Shown piece by piece: positions 51,616 to 59,231 of a stretch of 64,000 nt of DNA. Position 1 is the first letter of the stretch, and each line of letters opens with the position of its first letter. The translations under genes were made by a program, and so were the position numbers. This stretch comes from Polynucleobacter sp. AP-Titi-500A-B4 (GTDB taxonomy: Bacteria > Pseudomonadota > Gammaproteobacteria > Burkholderiales > Burkholderiaceae), in contig NZ_CP061311.1 in NCBI RefSeq assembly GCF_018688095.1, positions 618,861 to 682,860 on the forward strand. The letters run 5' to 3'. Below the pieces are notes generated by a model, which saw only the letters and a list, made by a program, of their open reading frames with translations, was not told the origin of the DNA and did not search any database.

Positions 51616-52626
51616 TTAGTCTGCCTTGACGTTGGCATCCTTAACAACCTTAGCCCACATATTTAATTCACGGGTAATACGTTTGCTAGAGTCTGCTGGC
51701 GAAAGGTAGTTCACATAAACGCCGGCAGCGAGCATGCGCTCTTGAACATCTGGACGCTGCAAAATAGTTTTGATGTCTGCACTCAATTTATTCACGATAG
51801 CAGAAGGGGTTCCTGCTGGAGCCTCAATACCAAACATACTCACGACATCAAAGTTCGGTAATCCAGTGGCTTCTGTAACAGTAGGCACATCTGGCAACTG
51901 GCTAATGCGTTTAGCAGTTGTCACAGCCAGAGCTCTTAACTGACCCGCTTGAATAAATTGCAAAGCGGCTGGAACCGTTTCAGACATACTAAGTACTTGT
52001 CCACCAACCAGGTCAGTCATGGCAGGGCCGCTACCTTTGTAAGGGATGTGCAACATATCCAATCCAAGTTGGAAGCGGAACATTTCCATGGCGAGACGTT
52101 GGGGAGCACCAGCACCAGAGGATGCAAAGGTCAGCTTGCCTGGATTGGCTTTCGCATATGCAATGAACTCTTTCATGTTCTTTACAGGAACAGATGGATT
52201 CACGACAAAGACGAGAGGCACAACGCCGACAATCGCTACTGGAGTGAAATCTTTCTCCAGGTTGTACTTAATCTTGTCTTTATCTAAATTGGTGTTAATG
52301 GCATGGGAGGTTAGGGCGCCCATCAGCAATGTATAGCCATCAGCAGGAGACTTAGCAACTAAATCGGCTCCAATATTGCCACTGTCACCAGCGCGATTGT
52401 CCGGTACTACTTGTTGATTGAGGCTCTTGGATAGTTCTTGCGCCATGATGCGACCAATTACGTCCGTTGCTCCGCCCGGAGGGAAAGGGATCACGAGTCG
52501 GATTGGCTTATCCGGATAATTTTTGACTGCTGCATCGCTTTGAGCGATTGCAGGCGAGGTAATGAAGGTGGCGAATAAGGTGGCACATACGGCGGCGCCA
52601 ATCCAGTGGGTCAGTTTTAGTCTCAT
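51616..52626 (-). CDS. Bug-family tripartite tricarboxylate transporter receptor
   Basis: A 336-residue periplasmic receptor with the most canonical Bug motif in the window, YPDKPIRLVIPFPPGGATD. The signal peptide ends about SPAIAQS. TFASSGAGAPQRLAMEMFR and LHIPYKGSGPAMTDLVGGQ line the binding cleft. It converges on another Bug gene and diverges from the SemiSWEET-FAH-hydrolase run. The ligand is unknown. Confidence 0.93.
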   Translation of the reverse strand: MRLKLTHWIGAAVCATLFATFITSPAIAQSDAAVKNYPDKPIRLVIPFPPGGATDVIGRIMAQELSKSLNQQVVPDNRAGDSGNIGADLVAKSPADGYTLLMGALTSHAINTNLDKDKIKYNLEKDFTPVAIVGVVPLVFVVNPSVPVKNMKEFIAYAKANPGKLTFASSGAGAPQRLAMEMFRFQLGLDMLHIPYKGSGPAMTDLVGGQVLSMSETVPAALQFIQAGQLRALAVTTAKRISQLPDVPTVTEATGLPNFDVVSMFGIEAPAGTPSAIVNKLSADIKTILQRPDVQERMLAAGVYVNYLSPADSSKRITRELNMWAKVVKDANVKAD

Positions 52627-52733
52627 GTTGTATTTTTTTATATTGGGTTGAATTACAGGTTTCCATTATCTACAGAAATGGGCTTTCTGCGCTAGATCAA
52701 TGAATTATTACATTCCCTAATTACAATGAATGC

Positions 52734-53024
52734 ATGACCCTAGAACCCCACCAAATTGAGATCATTGGTTATTGCGCTGCATTCTTAACCACGGTAGCCT
52801 TTTTGCCCCAAGCAATTTGGTCCTGGCGCACCAAAGATCTCTCTGGAATCTCCTTGGGTATGTATTCTTTATTTACTGCGGGAGTGGGTTTGTGGCTAGT
52901 CTATGGCCTCATTATTGAAAAGTGGCCCCTGATATTGGCTAATGCGCTGACTTTTACCCTGGCTCTCAGTATCTTGTTATTGAAATTGCGTCATACTTCT
53001 AAACAAACGAAATCAGAAAAATAA
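52734..53024 (+). CDS. SemiSWEET-type small transporter
   Basis: A 96-residue protein with three transmembrane helices of the PQ-loop/SWEET superfamily. The PQ motif and following loop (FLPQAIWSWRTKDLSGISLGMY, about 23-44) are diagnostic. SemiSWEETs act as dimers and move sugars or related small molecules. Here it precedes a fumarylpyruvate-hydrolase-like gene by 20 bases, so an operon is likely; the substrate is unknown. Confidence 0.88.
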   Translation: MTLEPHQIEIIGYCAAFLTTVAFLPQAIWSWRTKDLSGISLGMYSLFTAGVGLWLVYGLIIEKWPLILANALTFTLALSILLLKLRHTSKQTKSEK

Positions 53025-53044
53025 CCCCTTCAGAAAGGTAAGTC

Positions 53045-53737
53045 ATGAGTTCAGCTTTTGTTATCGATCCACCAGTGCAAATTTCTTTGCCGGTAACGGG
53101 TGATACCCGTCGCTTTGCAGTCAATCGTATTTATTGTGTGGGTCGTAACTATGCGGATCATGCGCGTGAGATGGGTCACGATCCTGATCGTGAGCCACCA
53201 TTCTTTTTTATGAAGCCGGCAAACTCGATTGTGACTGATGGTAAAGACATGGCTTACCCAAATCTTTCCAAGGATGTTCATCATGAAATTGAGATGGTCG
53301 TAGCAATTGGTAAGGGTGGCGCAAATATTGCCGCTGATAAAGCCTTGGATCATGTGTATGGCTATGGCGTTGGCTTAGATATGACCAGACGTGATTTGCA
53401 AGGCGAGGCAAAGAAGATGGGACGTCCTTGGGATACTGGTAAAGCCTTTGATCAATCTGCTCCCTGCGGTGAGATCACGCCAGTGAGTCAGTGTGGTCAC
53501 CCTAGCCAAGGCGCCGTCAAACTCTTGGTCAATGGTGAAGAGCGTCAGTCAGGCGATCTCAATCAACTGATCTGGAACGTACCTGACACTATTGCATACC
53601 TCTCGACATTATTTACTTTAGAGCCAGGCGATCTGATTTATTCAGGCACACCTGCAGGAGTAGGCCCAGTGAAAAAAGGTGATGTACTAGAAGGTAGTGT
53701 TGCGGGTTTGAAGAATCTTAAAACTAAAATCGTTTAA
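53045..53737 (+). CDS. Fumarylacetoacetate-hydrolase-family protein, fumarylpyruvate-hydrolase-like
   Basis: A 230-residue cytoplasmic enzyme that likely cleaves an acylpyruvate such as fumarylpyruvate. IYCVGRNYADHAREMGHDPDREPPFFF, metal-ligand HHEIEMVVAIGKGG, GLDMTRRDLQ and YSGTPAGVGPV are all intact. It has no leader. The Tat-leader protein at 30.6 kb is its close paralogue, sharing long identical blocks. It is followed after 24 bases by a lipoprotein alpha/beta hydrolase. Confidence 0.9.
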   Translation: MSSAFVIDPPVQISLPVTGDTRRFAVNRIYCVGRNYADHAREMGHDPDREPPFFFMKPANSIVTDGKDMAYPNLSKDVHHEIEMVVAIGKGGANIAADKALDHVYGYGVGLDMTRRDLQGEAKKMGRPWDTGKAFDQSAPCGEITPVSQCGHPSQGAVKLLVNGEERQSGDLNQLIWNVPDTIAYLSTLFTLEPGDLIYSGTPAGVGPVKKGDVLEGSVAGLKNLKTKIV

Positions 53738-53761
53738 TACTCCACTGGAAAAATCAAGACC

Positions 53762-54811
53762 ATGAGATTTTTTAGAACGCTTGCAGTCATCATGACTGCT
53801 GGTTCATTACTTGCCTCTTGCGCCAGTAATGAACCAGTGACTCCTGCAGCAGCACCAGCCCCAGCAAGCCTCTATACCAATGCAACACCTCTGGATTTAC
53901 GCCTTAGTGCGTGGCCATATCCTTATCCAACCAAAGAATTTAAGACAAGCTTGCAAGGTGTTCCCGCTAGCATGGTCTATATGGATGTACCGGCAGTAGG
54001 CAAGCAAAAGGGCGCAGTGTTGCTCTTTCATGGCAAGAATTTTTCAAGTGATTATTGGGCACCCACCATTGCAGGCTTAACGCAGGCAGGGTATCGCGTC
54101 ATCGCACCCGATCAAATTGGTTTTGGTAAGTCTTCTAAGCCTAATGTGGCCTATCACTTTGATGATTTAGCTGCCAATACTAAGGCCTTGCTTCAATCTT
54201 TGGGTGTCAAGCAAGTCTCTGTGATCGCAAATTCGATGGGTGGCATGGTGGGTGTGCGCTTTGCGCGCCTTTATCCACAGACAGTGCAAAAGCTGGTGTT
54301 GGAAAATCCTCTGGGCCTAGAGGATTACAGTAAAGATATTCCGCCACAGCAAAATGACAACTTACTGAAATTAGAGATGGCGCAAACAGAGACAAGTTAT
54401 CGCCGTTTCTTGCAAACCTATTTCCCAAGCTGGCAACCTTCTTATGAAAAGTTTGTAGAGGTCTATGTGCGTGTTCAAAAAGGACCGGACTATCCTGCAT
54501 ATGCAACAACCTCAGTGCTGACCTATCAAATGATTGCTGAAAAGCCTGTGGTTGGCGACTTGCCTCAGCTCAAGATGCCGGTATTGCTGGTCATTGGCCA
54601 GAAAGATCGCACAGTCTTTGGTAGACGTTTTGCTCCACCTGAAGCCGTAAAAACTCTGGGTAACTTTCCAGAGTTGGGTAAAAAGGCACAAGCGACTATT
54701 CCGAATGCGAAGTTGGTGCCGATTGAGAATGTTGGTCATGTCCCCCATGTAGAGGTGCCAGATCTATTTATCTCTACGGTAGTGCAGTTCTTAAATCAAA
54801 CAAAGAACTAG
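53762..54811 (+). CDS. Lipoprotein alpha/beta hydrolase
   Basis: A 349-residue hydrolase with a lipoprotein leader (lipobox SLLASCA, lipidated cysteine about residue 20). The alpha/beta-hydrolase fold shows LLFHGKNFSSDYW, the nucleophile elbow NSMGGM and the catalytic histidine in NVGHVPHVE. It is likely anchored on the periplasmic face of a membrane and acts on esters. It ends the run SemiSWEET-FAH-hydrolase. Confidence 0.87.
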   Translation: MRFFRTLAVIMTAGSLLASCASNEPVTPAAAPAPASLYTNATPLDLRLSAWPYPYPTKEFKTSLQGVPASMVYMDVPAVGKQKGAVLLFHGKNFSSDYWAPTIAGLTQAGYRVIAPDQIGFGKSSKPNVAYHFDDLAANTKALLQSLGVKQVSVIANSMGGMVGVRFARLYPQTVQKLVLENPLGLEDYSKDIPPQQNDNLLKLEMAQTETSYRRFLQTYFPSWQPSYEKFVEVYVRVQKGPDYPAYATTSVLTYQMIAEKPVVGDLPQLKMPVLLVIGQKDRTVFGRRFAPPEAVKTLGNFPELGKKAQATIPNAKLVPIENVGHVPHVEVPDLFISTVVQFLNQTKN

Positions 54812-54817
54812 CGAGCT

Positions 54818-54846
54818 GATACCCACTTTGGTGGGGGTCATTTTGT
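54818..54846 (+). terminator. Probable terminator after the lipoprotein hydrolase
   Basis: ACCCAC and GTGGGGGT pair around TTTG, followed by the T-rich CATTTTGTTG. A moderate intrinsic terminator, 7 bases after the stop. Confidence 0.55.
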
Positions 54847-54948
54847 TGTATTCAGCTTTACTAAAGCAAGCATTCCAAGAGACCATTCTTCAAGCGCTGA
54901 ATTTACTGATTTACCCGACCCTACGGTCTCCTGCGCTAGAATTCTCTT

Positions 54949-55107
54949 ATGTATATGTTCCTGCCTTTTCTGACAGCATTCATCGGACTCGTCTTAGTCT
55001 GGTTTGAGAAGCGTATGGCAGGCTTAGTCATGCTAGCGATCACTGTCCTCATCTTGATGGCTTGGTTCCGCTTTCATGCAACTTCTCACCTGAACCTGAG
55101 CTTTTAA
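54949..55107 (+). CDS. DUF5993-like small membrane protein upstream of dsbB
   Basis: A 52-residue protein of two hydrophobic helices (MFLPFLTAFIGLVLVWF and AGLVMLAITVLILMAWF) separated by the basic EKRM turn. It matches in size, layout and position the short DUF5993 proteins found before DsbB-like genes in related bacteria; this is a family assignment from memory. Its stop lies 5 bases before the dsbB start, so the two are coupled. Confidence 0.72.
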   Translation: MYMFLPFLTAFIGLVLVWFEKRMAGLVMLAITVLILMAWFRFHATSHLNLSF

Positions 55108-55112
55108 TCATT

Positions 55113-55676
55113 GTGAGCAAGCATTCATTTCCTTCGCTAGCAGCATTGGGCAATCAGCTTGCCTTGTTGGCAGTAATTGGCACTTTAGCTTATGCCTTTA
55201 TTGACCAACTCTATTTTGGTGAGCTGCCTTGCCCTCTGTGCTTAATGCAGCGCATAGGTTTTGTGATCATTGGTTTTGCCTTGGTGCTCAATATTCGTTG
55301 TGGCGCCCACTCCGCGCATTATGGTTGGGGCATTATGGGCGGCTTAGTGGGTATGATGGTGTCGTTGCGCCAAGTGTTTTTGCATATCTTGCCGGGCGAT
55401 AAAGGATTTGGTTCAACCTTCTTAGAGCTCCATTTTTATACTTGGGCTTTTGTGGGCTATCTCGGATTAATGGCAGGCCTTGCTATTTTATTGATGCTAC
55501 CCAATCGTGAGGTGCGTTCACGCTCCTGGTTTGCCAATTCCTTAATCATTCTTTTTATTTTGATCGTTTTGGCTAACCTCGTTTCAACCTTGCTCGAGTG
55601 TGGCATTGGTCCCTGTGCTGATGATCCAGTTAAGTATGACGGCTTGCTGTGGTTAAGATCCCGATTTGGTATTTAA
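55113..55676 (+). CDS. dsbB: DsbB-like disulfide bond formation protein
   Basis: A 187-residue inner-membrane protein with about five helices. The first redox pair is C40-C43 in PCPLC after helix 1, as in DsbB, which reoxidises DsbA using quinone. The second pair lies at the C-terminal end (ECGIGPCADD) after an extra helix, rather than in the usual loop between helices 3 and 4. The GTG start at 55113 follows the upstream gene by 5 bases; reading back to 55062 would overlap that gene by 46 bases. Confidence 0.85.
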   Translation: MSKHSFPSLAALGNQLALLAVIGTLAYAFIDQLYFGELPCPLCLMQRIGFVIIGFALVLNIRCGAHSAHYGWGIMGGLVGMMVSLRQVFLHILPGDKGFGSTFLELHFYTWAFVGYLGLMAGLAILLMLPNREVRSRSWFANSLIILFILIVLANLVSTLLECGIGPCADDPVKYDGLLWLRSRFGI

Positions 55677-55706
55677 GTGAGTTTGCCCACTGTATTGGGC
55701 TTTAAG

Positions 55707-56711
55707 ATGATGCGATTCTCTCAGGCGGCCAAAAGCCTACTTCTCTTTTTATTCTTCGGTACAGTTACGCTGTTAGCCCAAGCTCAAACTACACCCAACA
55801 AGAATACAAATTGGCCTAAACAAGCGATTCGCATCATTGTGACCTTTACCCCTGGCGGCGCCCCAGACATTTTGGCGCGTGTATTAGCAGAAAGCTGGCA
55901 AAAAAGTTTGGGTGTGCCAGTCCTGGTTGAGAATCGCCCTGGATATGGCGGCAATATTGGCGCCGATCTCGTTGCTAAGAGTGAGCCTGATGGCTATACG
56001 CTGCTCATTGGTACCGTCGGTATACATGCGATCAATGGCGCTCTTTATGAAAAGATGTCTTTTGATCCAGTGAAAGATTTCACACCAATTAGTTTCTTGG
56101 CTAGCACTCCTAACGTCCTCATCGTGAATAAACAATTGGGTGTGAATAATCTGCATGAGCTCATTGAGCTTGCAAAAGCAAAACCCAATCAACTCACCTT
56201 TGGCTCTTCTGGTGTAGGTACCTCATTGCATATGTCTGGTGAATTATTTAAAGAGATGGCGGGAATACAAATTCGACATATTCCATATAAGGGGCGCGCA
56301 CAGTCTCTTCCAGATTTAGTGAGTGGTCGCATCTCAATGCTCTTTGATAACTTATCTTCTTCATTGCCATTAATTAAAGCGGGGGAAGTGCAGGCTTTGG
56401 GTGTGACAACACTTAGGCGCTCGCAGGCCGCCCCAGAAATCCCCACATTAGCCGAGCAGGGGCTTCCTGGCTTTGAGGCGGTTTCTTGGTTCTCATTGAT
56501 GGCGCCGGCAAACCTTCCACCAACCATTCAAAAGCGCCTCAATCAATTAACCAGAAACGCCTTAAATATGCCTGAAGTTAAAAGTCGTCTCTTGATAGGT
56601 GGTTTAGATCCTGCACCAGGTAGCCCTCAGGATCTCTCTAAATTGATTGCCCAAGAATCTGCCAAATGGAGTAGGGTGGTACAGCAATCTGGAGCAAAAT
56701 TAGATCAGTAA
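55707..56711 (+). CDS. Bug-family tripartite tricarboxylate transporter receptor
   Basis: A 334-residue periplasmic receptor. ATG 55707 gives a clean signal peptide ending about LLAQAQ; a GTG at 55677 directly after the dsbB stop is an alternative. WPKQAIRIIVTFTPGGAPDI is the Bug motif, followed by RPGYGGNIGADLVAKS and TFGSSGVGTSLHMSGELFK. It sits behind dsbB without a clear promoter, so may be read from it. The ligand is unknown. Confidence 0.9.
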   Translation: MMRFSQAAKSLLLFLFFGTVTLLAQAQTTPNKNTNWPKQAIRIIVTFTPGGAPDILARVLAESWQKSLGVPVLVENRPGYGGNIGADLVAKSEPDGYTLLIGTVGIHAINGALYEKMSFDPVKDFTPISFLASTPNVLIVNKQLGVNNLHELIELAKAKPNQLTFGSSGVGTSLHMSGELFKEMAGIQIRHIPYKGRAQSLPDLVSGRISMLFDNLSSSLPLIKAGEVQALGVTTLRRSQAAPEIPTLAEQGLPGFEAVSWFSLMAPANLPPTIQKRLNQLTRNALNMPEVKSRLLIGGLDPAPGSPQDLSKLIAQESAKWSRVVQQSGAKLDQ

Positions 56712-56870
56712 GATAGCGCCGATAAGGGCTCTAATAAGGGTTCTAATAAATAAGTTACTTTCTTGTCAGCTTGGCTGTATTTGAGGCGTTATTGATAGTA
56801 AGACGTGAAAAAACGAGAATAGAACTATTCAGAAACATCAGACCGCGCAGGACCAAATAGGGGGTCAACC

Positions 56871-57326
56871 ATGAAACTCATCAATCAATTCAGCATCTTA
56901 GGAATTACCACTGCCGCTTTACTTGCATTTGCACCCTTGAGTGCTCAAGCCGGTAATGTGGGTTGGAATGTTTCAGTGGGCGGTGGTTATGGAGGCGGCT
57001 ATGGCGGAGGTTGGCGACCAGCAGCTTATGGTCCAGGATGGGGACATGGCTGGGGCCCAGGTTGGCGGGGTAATTGGGCTGGATATTATGGCGGCCCTTA
57101 CGCTGGTTACTATGCACCACCAGTGGTTTACGCTCCACCACCAGTAGCCTATATGCCACCACCTCAACCGATGGTGTTGGCAGCACAGCCGCAACCCGCA
57201 GTTTGGTATTACTGCGAGGCAAGCGGTAAGTATTTTCCATACGCGCAAGAGTGTCCGACAGGTTGGCAAACACAGCCGGCAACGCCACCAACTAGCAACA
57301 CCCTACAAAGACGTCCGCAATACTAA
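56871..57326 (+). CDS. Glycine- and proline-rich exported protein with C-terminal cysteine motif
   Basis: A 151-residue exported protein. The signal peptide ends about SAQA; a Gly-Tyr-Trp-rich region (about 35-80) and a Pro-Ala-rich linker follow, then a conserved-looking block WYYCEASGKYFPYAQECPTGW with two cysteines. It is probably a surface or periplasmic protein. Such C-terminal motifs occur in many proteobacterial envelope proteins of unknown function. A glycine-zipper gene follows after 34 bases. Confidence 0.75.
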   Translation: MKLINQFSILGITTAALLAFAPLSAQAGNVGWNVSVGGGYGGGYGGGWRPAAYGPGWGHGWGPGWRGNWAGYYGGPYAGYYAPPVVYAPPPVAYMPPPQPMVLAAQPQPAVWYYCEASGKYFPYAQECPTGWQTQPATPPTSNTLQRRPQY

Positions 57327-57360
57327 TTCAATTTATTTTAAGAACGATTAAAGGTTTTTT

Positions 57361-57822
57361 ATGAAACGATTTGCTCGTATCGCAGTATTGACTGCTTCTG
57401 TTATTACATCGTTGATTGGATGTGTGTCTGCGCCTACTGGCCCAACGATTGCGATCATGCCGCGCGAAGGTAAGCCATTCGAAGTATTTCAACAAGAAGA
57501 TCAACAGTGCCGTGAATTTGCAGCCAACGCAGTGAAGGACACGAGTAATGCTGCATTAAAAGAAGGCGCTACGAGCGCGGCTATTGGTGCCGCGTTAGGT
57601 GCTGCAGCAGGTGCAGTGATTCAGGGTGGTAGCAGTCAGAATATTGGTACAGGTGCAGGTGTTGGTTTGTTAGGCGGTGCCGCGATGGGTGCCATGAACT
57701 CTGCTGGTAAACAAAACCAAGCACAAACCCAATACAACATTGCATATCAACAGTGCATGTATTCCAAAGGCAATCAAGTTCCTAGCTACGCAGCACCGGT
57801 TTCAGGATCAGGCTACCGCTAA
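57361..57822 (+). CDS. Glycine-zipper outer-membrane-type lipoprotein
   Basis: A 153-residue lipoprotein. The lipobox SLIGC places the lipidated cysteine at about residue 21. The centre has glycine-zipper repeats (AIGAALGAAAGAVIQGG and GTGAGVGLLGGAAMGAMN), typical of YMGG-like envelope proteins. Flanking cysteines (QQCREFA and YQQCMYSKG) may pair. Function unknown; it may stabilise the outer membrane. It is downstream of the glycine-rich exported protein. Confidence 0.8.
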   Translation: MKRFARIAVLTASVITSLIGCVSAPTGPTIAIMPREGKPFEVFQQEDQQCREFAANAVKDTSNAALKEGATSAAIGAALGAAAGAVIQGGSSQNIGTGAGVGLLGGAAMGAMNSAGKQNQAQTQYNIAYQQCMYSKGNQVPSYAAPVSGSGYR

Positions 57823-57836
57823 ATCCCTCGCTAGCT

Positions 57837-59228
57837 CTACAGCTTAAGAGGTGGATGCGTCTGTTCATAGCGCTCCGCCGTTCTTCTGAAGAGGTAAAGT
57901 AGTAAGCAAGCAGCTAAACCTAAGCTGATACTATTGCCTGCCCAAAAGCCATTGGCGCCCTGCAGGAATGTCGGCGTATTGCCTAATACGTTAAAGCCAA
58001 GCAAGTACCCGCCACCAAGACCGACGCCCCAAAGTGAGCCTGCATAAATGAGCATAGGCCAAAAAGCAATGCGATACGCCCGCAATATAAAGGCAGCAGT
58101 CACTTGCAATGCATCAAAGATTTGATAGAAGGCAATAAATAAGAATAGTGGTACAGAGAAAACTTTTACCGCTTCAGGTGGATCATATAAATCTAGCAAC
58201 TGCATGCGGAATACCCAGACTGCGATACCAATCGTGATGCACAAAGCCGTTGTAAAGAAAACTGAAGACCAACCTATCTCTTCAGCTCGCTCTGGCTTAT
58301 TTGCACCAATGGATTGAGAGACTAAGGTCATCGTCGCAATGGAGAGTGATAAGGGCACCATATAAATCACAGTACCCATATTGGCCACAATTTGATGTCC
58401 CGCTAAAGCTGTTGTACCAAGGCGCGCGATAAATAGCGACATGAAGGTAAAGGAAGTCACTTCAATTAAGTAACTAAAGCCTATGGGGGTACCCAGTTTC
58501 AATAAAGTCCAAATGCGATGCCAATCAGGCAAGCTAAAGCGCTCGAAAATCTTGAAGGGGCGATAGAAGCGATCAAACAAGACAAAACCTAGAGTCATTA
58601 ATAACCAGGACCAGTTAATGATGACGGTGGCAACCGCACAACCAGGCCCGCCCATACCTTCAATGCCTAAGCCGCCATAAATAAAGAGTAGATTTAAGGG
58701 TAGCTTCAGCGCTAGACCAATGAGTTGTACGACGGTAATCACTGCAGGGCGTGAGACAGCATTATGCAAAGCCATCAGCACACGCATCCCCATGCTTGCA
58801 GGCAAACCCAAGGCCAGAATGCTGAGATATAACTTAGCCTTATCTTCAATATCGGGACTAATGCGTGAGATCGCCAATAGATGATCTGCGTTTAGCAAGA
58901 TAAAACAACCCAGTATGGTAAGTCCTAAGGCAAGCCAAGTAGCTTGTCGCACTTCTTCACCAATCTCGCTATAGCGTTTAGCGCCAAAGAGCTGTCCCGC
59001 AATAGGAGCAAGGGCAGATACAACACCAGTCAGGCCAACATAGATGCTGATAAAGATCGCTGAGGCCATTGCCAGAGCGGCTAAGTCATCAGCTGAGTAG
59101 CGTGCGGTCATCGCTGTGTCGAGTACACCAAAAGCAATAACTGCTAGTTGACCAATGAGTAAGGGGCCAGCAAGTTTGAGTAGAGCGGGGACGTCCTCGC
59201 GAAGGCGCGATAGCTTAAAGTGCAGCAC
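57837..59228 (-). CDS. MATE-family multidrug efflux transporter
   Basis: A 463-residue inner-membrane protein of twelve helices in two six-helix halves, the MATE layout. GPLLIGQLAVIAFGVLDTAMTARYSADDLAALA at the start and LVSQSIGANKPERAEEIGW in the second half are typical. It exports cationic compounds with Na+ or H+. The start is GTG 59228, just 3 bases after the glycosyltransferase stop, so the two are coupled. Confidence 0.9.
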   Translation of the reverse strand: MLHFKLSRLREDVPALLKLAGPLLIGQLAVIAFGVLDTAMTARYSADDLAALAMASAIFISIYVGLTGVVSALAPIAGQLFGAKRYSEIGEEVRQATWLALGLTILGCFILLNADHLLAISRISPDIEDKAKLYLSILALGLPASMGMRVLMALHNAVSRPAVITVVQLIGLALKLPLNLLFIYGGLGIEGMGGPGCAVATVIINWSWLLMTLGFVLFDRFYRPFKIFERFSLPDWHRIWTLLKLGTPIGFSYLIEVTSFTFMSLFIARLGTTALAGHQIVANMGTVIYMVPLSLSIATMTLVSQSIGANKPERAEEIGWSSVFFTTALCITIGIAVWVFRMQLLDLYDPPEAVKVFSVPLFLFIAFYQIFDALQVTAAFILRAYRIAFWPMLIYAGSLWGVGLGGGYLLGFNVLGNTPTFLQGANGFWAGNSISLGLAACLLLYLFRRTAERYEQTHPPLKL

Positions 59229-59231
59229 GCC

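Noticed and set aside
56905..57291. 128-codon minus-strand open frame
   Set aside because: It arises opposite a low-complexity Gly/Pro-rich gene and has a composition that mirrors it; no independent support.
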